From NCBI GenBank assembly GCA_035279525.1, contig DATEHQ010000099.1, positions 1-30,834 on the forward strand: a stretch of 30,834 nt of DNA. The letters run 5' to 3'. Numbering within the stretch: position 1 is the stretch's first letter; each line of letters starts with the position of its first letter. This stretch comes from DATEHQ01 sp035279525. GTDB lineage: Bacteria; Chloroflexota; Dormibacteria; Dormibacterales; Dormibacteraceae. The notes under the pieces are model-generated. The model did no database searches and was not told the origin of the DNA. It worked only from the letters and a program-made list of their open reading frames with translations. Both the position numbers and the translations under genes were made by a program. This document shows positions 14,061 to 20,371 of the stretch, piece by piece.

Positions 14061-15392
14061 CTAGATCTTATTCGTCCCGCCGGCCAGCGCACCGAGTCGG
14101 GCGACAAGCTCATCGATCGCGACGCGCTCCTGGGCGGTCGTGTCGCGCCGGCGGATCGTCACCGCCTTGTCGTTCAGCGTGTCGAAGTCGACTGTGACGC
14201 AGAAGGGCGTGCCGATCTCGTCCTGGCGGCGGTAGCGGCGGCCGATGTGCCCCCCGGTCTGGTCGTACTCCACCCTGAAGTGGCCGCGGAGCGACCGGAC
14301 TATCTCCTGCGCCACGTCGATCAGCTCCTGCTTCTTGGACAGGGGCACCACGGCAACCTGCACCGGCGCCACGTTCGGGTGGAGGCGGAGGAGGACGCGC
14401 GGCTCGTTGTTCACCACGTCCTCGTCGTACGCGTCGAGCAGCAGGGTGATGAAGATCCGCTCCATGCTCACCGCCGGCTCGATCACCCATGGCAGGTAGC
14501 GCTCGTTCGTCTCGGGGTCGAGGTAGGTCAGGTCCTGCTTCGAATGCTCCTGGTGCACCCGCAGGTCGTAGTCAGTCCGGTCGGCGATGCCTTCCAGCTC
14601 GCCCCATCCAAAGGGAAAGTCGTATTCGATGTCTGTCGTCTGCTTCGAATAGTGGGAGAGCGACGCCCTGGGGTGGTCGTACATCCGCAGGCGGTCGGAC
14701 TTGAGACCCAGCACTTCCGTGTACCAGCGCATCCTCTCCTTCCGCCAGTAATCGAACGCCTCGTCGTCCTGGCCCGGCCTCACGAAGTACTCCAGCTCCA
14801 TGAGCTCGAACTCCCGGACGCGGAACACGAAGTTGCCCGGCGTGATCTCGTTACGAAACGCCTTGCCTTGCTGTGCGATCCCGAAAGGCACGCGCACCCG
14901 TGTCGAGCTGGTCACGTTCTTGAAGTCGACGAACATGCCCTGCGCGGTCTCGGGCCGGAGGTAGACCTCCGACGCGTGGTCCTCCAGGGGGCCGACGTAG
15001 GTCTTGAACATCAGGTTGAACATGCGGGCATCGTCGAGGGGCCCGTCACACTCCGGGCACCGGTCGCTGGTGACGTGGTCCGCTCGCCAGCGTTTCTTGC
15101 ACCTGCCCAGGCACTGGCGGAGCGGATCGACGAAGTTGGTCAGATGCCCCGAGGCATCCCACACCGCGGCCGGCATGATCAGCGTCGACTCCAGGCCGAC
15201 CACGTCGTCTCGCAGCTCGACCGTGTGTCGCCACCACAGGTCGCGAATGGCCCGCTTCAGCGCGACGCCGTAAGGCCCGTAGTCGTAAAAGCCCGAGAGG
15301 CCGCCGTAGATCTCGCTGGAGGGGTAGATGAAGCCGCGGCGCTTGGTCAGCGCGACGACCTTGTCCATCAGCTGATCGCGGGCTACTGTCAC
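14061..15392 (-). CDS. glyS: Glycine-tRNA ligase (dimeric alpha2 type)
   Basis: This class II aminoacyl-tRNA synthetase charges tRNA-Gly. It is the single-chain, archaeal/eukaryal-like form rather than the alpha2beta2 GlyQ/GlyS form. The N-terminus carries LTKRRGFIYPSSEIYGGLSG and FYDYGPYGVALKRAI. A zinc-binding insert follows, with CLGRC and CPECDGPLDD. Motif 2 is RPETAQGMFVDF with FRNEITP, and motif 3 is EPAVSMERIFITLLLD. The anticodon-binding domain ends the protein (VAVVPLSKKQEL, then VTIRRRDTTAQERV). I prefer the GTG at 15392, whose TG overlaps the TGA stop of the VOC gene (GTGA), giving 443 aa. An ATG at 15368 would give 435 aa. It is translationally coupled within the glmU operon. Confidence 0.95.
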   Translation of the reverse strand: MTVARDQLMDKVVALTKRRGFIYPSSEIYGGLSGFYDYGPYGVALKRAIRDLWWRHTVELRDDVVGLESTLIMPAAVWDASGHLTNFVDPLRQCLGRCKKRWRADHVTSDRCPECDGPLDDARMFNLMFKTYVGPLEDHASEVYLRPETAQGMFVDFKNVTSSTRVRVPFGIAQQGKAFRNEITPGNFVFRVREFELMELEYFVRPGQDDEAFDYWRKERMRWYTEVLGLKSDRLRMYDHPRASLSHYSKQTTDIEYDFPFGWGELEGIADRTDYDLRVHQEHSKQDLTYLDPETNERYLPWVIEPAVSMERIFITLLLDAYDEDVVNNEPRVLLRLHPNVAPVQVAVVPLSKKQELIDVAQEIVRSLRGHFRVEYDQTGGHIGRRYRRQDEIGTPFCVTVDFDTLNDKAVTIRRRDTTAQERVAIDELVARLGALAGGTNKI

Positions 15393-15766
15393 CCTTTGAG
15401 GACTGACACGAAGTTCCCGGCCGGGTCTTTGAACCAAGCGATGTCAGGGCCCTGGCTGATGGACCGGCCACGGGCGATCCCTTTGTGGTCCGTGACGCCT
15501 TCGTACCTCTCGAACCTGACGCCCTTGCCCGCCAGGTCGTCGACCGCCTGGTCGATGTCGTCCACCACGAAATTCAAGATCGTGTAGGTCGCCGGCACGT
15601 GGTCTTCCTTCTCGTAGACGAAGACACCGTTCGGTCCCGCCACGTCGAGGCGCAGGCCCATCTCCTCGTTCAGGAAGCCGAGGCCGAGCGTCTCTCCATA
15701 GAACTTCTTGGCCGCCGCCAGGTCATCGACGGAAAACCCACTGAACGCCCGCGCGCCCTTCAGCAT
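15389..15766 (-). CDS. VOC (glyoxalase/bleomycin-resistance/dioxygenase) family protein
   Basis: This 125-aa protein has a vicinal-oxygen-chelate fold: FSGFSVDDLAAAKKFYGETL, then EEMGLRLDVAGPNGVFVY, ILNFVVDDIDQAVDDL, and the C-terminal WFKDPAGNFVSVL. It has two beta-alpha-beta-beta-beta modules. The usual metal positions are not all met by His/Glu, so a binding rather than catalytic role is possible and the substrate is unknown. The ATG at 15766 follows a good ribosome site (GAAGGGGG) and overlaps the recO TGA by a few bases. Its own TGA overlaps the GTG of glyS. Longer in-frame extensions read back through recO and are not real. Confidence 0.88.
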   Translation of the reverse strand: MLKGARAFSGFSVDDLAAAKKFYGETLGLGFLNEEMGLRLDVAGPNGVFVYEKEDHVPATYTILNFVVDDIDQAVDDLAGKGVRFERYEGVTDHKGIARGRSISQGPDIAWFKDPAGNFVSVLKG

Positions 15767-16512
15767 TGCGCAACCCCCTTCATCTGGTTCAGGAACTGTA
15801 GAGACTTGAGCCGCCGGTCGAGGTGATGCTCCAGCTGGGAGGTCAGCACACCTTCGATCGAACCGATCAGCGGACCGTCGAGCTTGAGCCGCCGGTAGGT
15901 GTCCAGGTCGCCCGAGGCCATCAGGCGCAGCACCTTGATCGCGGCCAGCGGAACCACGGGCATCGCGGGCATCGCGCACCGATCGCACAGGAATCCACCT
16001 GCCTCCGCGCTGAACGCCGCCGGCTTCGCCGCGAGCGGCTTCTCGCACGAGACGCACGCGATCAGCTGCGGCGCGTAGCCGAGCAGGTCGAGCGCGGCCA
16101 TCAGAAAGTAGGCGGACGCGCGCCGTGGGTCCGTCTCGCGCGAAAGCTCATCCAGGGCCAGCACCGCCAGCTCGTAAACGCCGTCGACGGGATGCCGGTC
16201 CTCGCAGACCCGCTCGGCGAGCTCAGCGATCAACGCGGCATGCGACATCCGCTCGACGTCGCCCTCGATGCGGTAGCCCGGCACGCGCTGCACCTGGGCC
16301 ACGACGTCAAGCTCGCCCCGGCCCTTGGCAAGCAAGACGTCGACGTGCCCGTACAGCTCGAGTGACGGACCGAGCTTCGACTCCGGGCGCCGCACGCCCT
16401 TCGCGATCGCACCGACCTTGCCGTGGGTGCGCGTCAGGAGGGTGAAGATCCGGTCGGCCTCGCCGTAGTCGAGCTTGCGCAGGACCACCGCGCGGTCACG
16501 GTAGGTGGCCAG
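15760..16512 (-). CDS. recO: DNA repair protein RecO
   Basis: RecO works with RecR (and RecF) to load RecA at gaps, and anneals SSB-coated single strands. The N-terminal OB fold reads AVVLRKLDYGEADRIFTLLT then KVGAIAKGVRRPESKLG. The helical C-terminal part contains a Cys4 zinc finger (CVSCEKPL and FLCDRC). The start is unusual. The first GTG (16488) would cut off the first OB strand, whereas the same frame continues upstream as ATYRDRA and begins at a CTG (16512-16510) with GGAG 4 nt before it. RecO homologues normally include this strand, so I annotate the CTG start (250 aa). Either way it overlaps the end of the CNNM gene. The TGA at 15762-15760 overlaps the VOC start. Confidence 0.92.
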   Translation of the reverse strand: MATYRDRAVVLRKLDYGEADRIFTLLTRTHGKVGAIAKGVRRPESKLGPSLELYGHVDVLLAKGRGELDVVAQVQRVPGYRIEGDVERMSHAALIAELAERVCEDRHPVDGVYELAVLALDELSRETDPRRASAYFLMAALDLLGYAPQLIACVSCEKPLAAKPAAFSAEAGGFLCDRCAMPAMPVVPLAAIKVLRLMASGDLDTYRRLKLDGPLIGSIEGVLTSQLEHHLDRRLKSLQFLNQMKGVAQC

Positions 16513-17851
16513 TTCGCTCCTCCACTTCCGTCTCTGCCGAGGAGCCGTCGCGGTGCATGGCCTCGGCCGGCCACGGCATCTCGGCGACCAGCCGGATGGT
16601 CTCGATCCGCCTTCCTTTCACCTTCTCGACGATCCATTTCGCTCGCCCGGCGGTGAATGAATCGCCGGCCTCCGCGATCTTCCCGAGCATCGCGTGCACG
16701 TATCCACCGACGGAGTCGTAGTCGCCGGATTCCTCGATGCCCAGGTGCAGCCGCTCGTTGAGCTCCTCGAGTGGGAACCCGGCGTCGACGCGGGCCTCGT
16801 GGTCGTTGAGAAGGACGAGCTGCTCCTCCTCGGTCGTGTCATATTCGTCACGGATCTCCCCCACGATCTCCTCGAGCAGGTCCTCCAGGGTGACGAGCCC
16901 GGCGGTCCCGCCGTACTCGTCCACCACGATCATCATGTGGACCTTCTTCTGTCGCATCTCGGCGAGCAGCTCATCGACCTTCTTCTGCTCGGGCGTGAAT
17001 TCGATTGGCCGCAGCATCTTGTCGATGTCGAACTTCCGTGAGCTCGACAGCGTGTAGAAGAGCAGCAGGTCCTTGGTGTGGATCAGGCCGGCCACGTGGT
17101 CGATGTCGCGCTCGTAGACCGGCATTCGCGTGTGGTGATGCTCCTTGAAGAGCTTGATGATGTCGCGAAGCTGGGCGTTTCGCTCGACCGCGATGATGTC
17201 TGTGCGCGGGATCATGACCTCCCGCACCGTCTTGTCACCGATCTCGATGATGCCGTGGATCATCTCGTGCTCCTGCTCCTCGATCACGCCCTGCTCTTCG
17301 GAGACGTGGAGCAGGGTCAACAGCTCTTCCTCTGTCAGGTAGGGCGCGCGCGCGGCGCGTCCTCCCGTGATGCCGCGCGAGATGAGCGTGACCGCCCACA
17401 GGATCGGGCCGAGGAAGGTCGCGATCCGGTCCACCGGACCTGCCGCGGCCAGCGCCACGCGTTCCGCGTGAGTGATCGCCAGCGTCTTGGGTGTGACCTC
17501 GGCCGCGATCAGGATGATGATCGAAAGGGCAAGGGAGATCAGCAGGGCGAGCCACAGCCGCCACCCGGGCGACACGCCGATGCGCGTGGAGATCGAGTCG
17601 GTCATCAGAGCGGTCATGGTCGAAGCGACGATCAAGGCGAGCGTGTTGGTGAACAGCACCGTGGACAGGTAGCGGTTCGGATCCTGCCGCAGCCGCTGCA
17701 GGATCGCCGCGGCTCGGCTGCCCTGCTCGGCCAGATGTCGCACGCGAAGACGGCCGACCGACGTGAGTGCCGTCTCGGTGCCGCTCGCGGCGGCGGCGAT
17801 GAAAAAGCACAGGACCAGGACGATAAGCTCGATCCACTCCTGCCCTGTCAT
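16496..17851 (-). CDS. CNNM/CorC (hemolysin-C-like) transporter with CBS domains
   Basis: The 451-aa membrane protein is of the CNNM/MgtE-associated CorC class. The DUF21 transmembrane domain (about 1-185) has four hydrophobic segments, including ELIVLVLCFFIAAAASGTET, NTLALIVASTMTALM and LALLISLALSIIILIAAEVT; the family motif EVTPKTLA is intact. A CBS pair follows (about 205-330: REVMIPRTDIIAVE, IVVDEYGGTAGLVTLEDLLE), then the CorC_HlyC domain (about 345-425). The family exports or regulates Mg2+/Co2+ with ATP-Mg binding at the CBS pair. The old name hemolysin should not be read as toxin. The ATG at 17851 has GAGAGGG 5 nt upstream. The gene follows prs by 21 bp and overlaps recO. Confidence 0.93.
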   Translation of the reverse strand: MTGQEWIELIVLVLCFFIAAAASGTETALTSVGRLRVRHLAEQGSRAAAILQRLRQDPNRYLSTVLFTNTLALIVASTMTALMTDSISTRIGVSPGWRLWLALLISLALSIIILIAAEVTPKTLAITHAERVALAAAGPVDRIATFLGPILWAVTLISRGITGGRAARAPYLTEEELLTLLHVSEEQGVIEEQEHEMIHGIIEIGDKTVREVMIPRTDIIAVERNAQLRDIIKLFKEHHHTRMPVYERDIDHVAGLIHTKDLLLFYTLSSSRKFDIDKMLRPIEFTPEQKKVDELLAEMRQKKVHMMIVVDEYGGTAGLVTLEDLLEEIVGEIRDEYDTTEEEQLVLLNDHEARVDAGFPLEELNERLHLGIEESGDYDSVGGYVHAMLGKIAEAGDSFTAGRAKWIVEKVKGRRIETIRLVAEMPWPAEAMHRDGSSAETEVEERTGHLP

Positions 17852-17872
17852 GCGGGCCCTCTCACGAAGGGA

Positions 17873-18862
17873 TTATCTGAAGAGCTCGGAGACGCTCCGG
17901 TTTTCGTGAACCCGGATGATCGCCTCGGCGAGCAGAGGTGCCACGGACAGCACCGTGATGAGCGGGCCTCCCTTGTCCTGGGGGATGGGCACTGAGTCCG
18001 TCACGATCACCTCTTCCACGTCAGCCTTCTTGATGCGCTGGACGGCGTCTCCGGTCAGGATCGGATGCGAGGCGGCGACCAGCACGCGGTTCGCCCCCTG
18101 GTTGCGCAGGGCCTGCGCGACCTTGGCGATCGTTCCGCCGGTCGTGATGATGTCCTCGACCACCACGCAGTCACGGTCCTTCACGTCGCCTGAGACGGCG
18201 ATCACCTCGACCGAGTCTTCGTCCGGGCGCCGCTTGTAACCGAACGCGATCGGCGCGCCCAGGTCGTTGGCCACCGCCTCGGCGCGGCGGCCGCCGCCCG
18301 CGTCTGGCGCGACGATCGTCAGGTGATTGAGCTTCTTGGTCTTCAGGTACTCGGAGAAGATCTTGTGCGGGGAGAGGTGGTCGGTCGGCACGTCGAAGAA
18401 ACCCTCGATGGCTTCGGCGTGGAGATCGAAGAGGAGCAGGCGGTCGGCGCCCGCAAGGGTGATGAAGTTCGCGATCAGCTTGGCCGAGATGGGCTCGCGG
18501 GGCTGCGTCTTGCGCTCCTTGCGCGCGTAGCCGTAGTAGGGCACGACGGCGGTGACCCGGCCGGCCGAGGCACGCCGCAGCGCGTCCAGGATGATGAAGA
18601 GCTCCATCAGGTGCTCGTTGACGGGCGGGCTGGTCGGCTGGATCACGAACACGTCGTGGCCGCGCATCGAGTCCTCGATCTTGACGTTGATCTCGCCATC
18701 GGGGAAGCGGCGCAGCCGGGGGTTGGTCAGAGGGACGTCAAGGGTCTCGGCGATCCGGCCCGCGAGGACCGGGTTGGCGGTGCCCGAGATGAGCTTGAGC
18801 TCGCCCCAGGGCGAGCCCTCCGCGCTGGTGTACTCGACCGCCGTCTGAATCCTCCCGATCAC
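17873..18862 (-). CDS. prs: Ribose-phosphate pyrophosphokinase
   Basis: This enzyme makes PRPP from ribose-5-phosphate and ATP, for nucleotide, His, Trp and NAD synthesis. Recognised blocks are LKLISGTANPVLAGRIAE (N-terminus), RRFPDGEINVKIEDSMRG, DVFVIQPTSPPVNEHLMEL, and the ATP loop YGYARKERKTQPREPISAK. The catalytic flap region DLHAEAIEGFFDVPTDHL, the PRPP loop VVVEDIITTGGTI and SHPILTG follow. I place the start at the GTG 18862 (329 aa), one base after the glmU TGA, with GGAGAA 10 nt upstream. An ATG at 18910 would overlap glmU by 47 bp. glmU followed by prs is a common bacterial gene order. Confidence 0.96.
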   Translation of the reverse strand: MIGRIQTAVEYTSAEGSPWGELKLISGTANPVLAGRIAETLDVPLTNPRLRRFPDGEINVKIEDSMRGHDVFVIQPTSPPVNEHLMELFIILDALRRASAGRVTAVVPYYGYARKERKTQPREPISAKLIANFITLAGADRLLLFDLHAEAIEGFFDVPTDHLSPHKIFSEYLKTKKLNHLTIVAPDAGGGRRAEAVANDLGAPIAFGYKRRPDEDSVEVIAVSGDVKDRDCVVVEDIITTGGTIAKVAQALRNQGANRVLVAASHPILTGDAVQRIKKADVEEVIVTDSVPIPQDKGGPLITVLSVAPLLAEAIIRVHENRSVSELFR

Positions 18863-18863
18863 T

Positions 18864-20219
18864 TCACCGTTTCTCCGTTCCGCCTCCGTCCTCACCTTCC
18901 TCGGCATCACTGGAGGAAGAAGCTGATTTTCTGCGTACCACCCTAGCCGGAACTCCCACGGCTGTCGCTCCGTCCGGCACGTCCCTGGTCACCACGGAGC
19001 CGGCCCCGGTGCGCGCACCCTTGCCAAGTTTGACCGGAGCGACCAGCATCGTATCGACTCCGACGAATGCTCCGTCGCCGATCTGCGTGCGGTTCTTGTT
19101 CGTGCCGTCGAAATTGGCCGTGATGGTGCCCGCGCCGATGTTGGCGTCCGAGCCGAGGTCGGTATCGCCCAGGTAGGAGACGTGCGGCACCTTGCTGCCG
19201 CGACCGACTCGCGTCCTAACCAGCTCCGCAAAGCTCCCGACATGGACGTCCTCGGCGATCTCGGTGCCCGGCCGGAGCTTGGCGAACGGTCCGCAGTCCG
19301 ACCGGTCGCCGACCCTCGCGTCCTCTATATACGCGTGCGGCCCGATGCGGCAATCAGACCCGATCGCCGTATGCCCCCTCAGGATCGTGAACGGCTCGAT
19401 CACTGTGTCCTGGCCGACGGTCACCGTCGCATCGACGAAAGTGCTGTCCGGGTCGACGATCGTGACCCCATCCAGCATCAACCGGTCCAGGATGCGCCGC
19501 TGCATCACCGCCCTCGCCGCCGCGAGGCGGACGCGGTCCTTGACGCCCATCGCCTCGCGCGGATCCGCGAGCCGGACCACGTTCACGGGCGACAGATGAA
19601 GGAACACGTCGGTGAGGTAGAACTCGCCTGCCCGGTTGTCGTCGGTGACCCTGGCGAGCGCATCGACGAGCCTGGAGCCGTCGAAGCAGTACACCCCCAC
19701 GTTGAACTCGTGGCTCTTCGCCCTGATCTCGGGCGTCGCGTCCTTGCGCTCGACGATCCGGCTGAGCGAGCCGTCCTCGGCGCGTAGGATGCGGCCGTCG
19801 TCGCGGCTCGGGTCTTCGACGCTGGCGATGGTCGCCGGCGCGGCGCTCTCGTTGTGCGCCTGGACCACCCGCAGCATGGTCGCCGCGGTGACCAGCGGCG
19901 AGTCGCCGTTGACGACGAGGACCTCACGGCCCCGCAGCAACCCCTCAGGGATCTGGCGCAGTGCATGGGCCGTGCCCCTGGGCTCGCGCTGGAACGTGGG
20001 CGCGATGCCCTTCTCGTCGAGGTGCCCGGCGACCTCCGCGTGGTGAGGGTTGGCGATGACCTTGACGTCCTTGGCGCCCGCTTCGGTCACCGCATCGATC
20101 ACGTAGTCGAGCATGGGGCGACCGCAGATCGGATGGAGGACCTTGGGAGTGCGCGAACGCATCCGGGTGCCGTGGCCGGCGGCGAGTATGACGGCTGTGA
20201 GGGGTCCTCGCGAATTCAA
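18864..20219 (-). CDS. glmU: Bifunctional UDP-GlcNAc pyrophosphorylase / GlcN-1-P acetyltransferase
   Basis: GlmU makes UDP-N-acetylglucosamine, the first dedicated peptidoglycan precursor. The N-terminal uridylyltransferase domain shows AVILAAGHGTRM (about 9-20), K25 in TPKVLHP, and VVNGDSPLV. The C-terminal left-handed beta-helix carries the acetyltransferase site KVPHVSYLGDTDLG (catalytic His), then NIGAGTITANFDGTNK and ending VPARVVRRKS plus an acidic tail. I choose the TTG at 20219 (451 aa, normal length) because family similarity begins 6-8 residues later. The upstream in-frame stretch to an ATG at 20312 has weak codon bias and includes a candidate -10 box. It is the first gene of the eight-gene minus-strand run and is divergent from lon. 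Confidence 0.95.
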   Translation of the reverse strand: MNSRGPLTAVILAAGHGTRMRSRTPKVLHPICGRPMLDYVIDAVTEAGAKDVKVIANPHHAEVAGHLDEKGIAPTFQREPRGTAHALRQIPEGLLRGREVLVVNGDSPLVTAATMLRVVQAHNESAAPATIASVEDPSRDDGRILRAEDGSLSRIVERKDATPEIRAKSHEFNVGVYCFDGSRLVDALARVTDDNRAGEFYLTDVFLHLSPVNVVRLADPREAMGVKDRVRLAAARAVMQRRILDRLMLDGVTIVDPDSTFVDATVTVGQDTVIEPFTILRGHTAIGSDCRIGPHAYIEDARVGDRSDCGPFAKLRPGTEIAEDVHVGSFAELVRTRVGRGSKVPHVSYLGDTDLGSDANIGAGTITANFDGTNKNRTQIGDGAFVGVDTMLVAPVKLGKGARTGAGSVVTRDVPDGATAVGVPARVVRRKSASSSSDAEEGEDGGGTEKR

Positions 20220-20277
20220 AGCGAACCCTCGGATTTCGCGGGGAACGCAGGGGAGGGGCTCAATCCGGTCCCGACCG

Positions 20278-20283
20278 ATTATG
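20278..20283 (-). promoter_or_regulatory. Putative -10 box (CATAAT) for the glmU operon
   Basis: On the minus strand CATAAT is one base from the consensus and would start transcription near 20271, leaving a ~50-nt leader before the TTG at 20219. This placement also argues against the upstream ATG at 20312. No good -35 is visible. Confidence 0.4.
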
Positions 20284-20356
20284 CCAGACGGCTTGACGGC
20301 TTCCTCCCGCATGCCGCGCGAGGCGCAATTCGGCGGAGGGGATGCGATTCGGGGCG

Positions 20357-20362
20357 TAGCAT
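20357..20362 (+). promoter_or_regulatory. Putative -10 box (TAGCAT) for lon
   Basis: TAGCAT ends 9 nt before the lon ATG (20372), and no Shine-Dalgarno lies between, so the mRNA may be leaderless or nearly so. No clear -35, and no CIRCE-type heat-shock operator, is visible in the 152-bp glmU-lon gap. Confidence 0.4.
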
Positions 20363-20371
20363 CACCTTCCT

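Noticed and set aside
13854..15587. A 577-codon open frame on the plus strand opposite ybjQ, glyS and VOC
   Set aside because: It crosses three well-identified minus-strand genes and has shadow composition; no promoter, ribosome site or domain.
16496..17851. Hemolysin toxin
   Set aside because: The DUF21-CBS-CorC_HlyC architecture is that of a divalent-metal transporter; the hemolysin name is historical.
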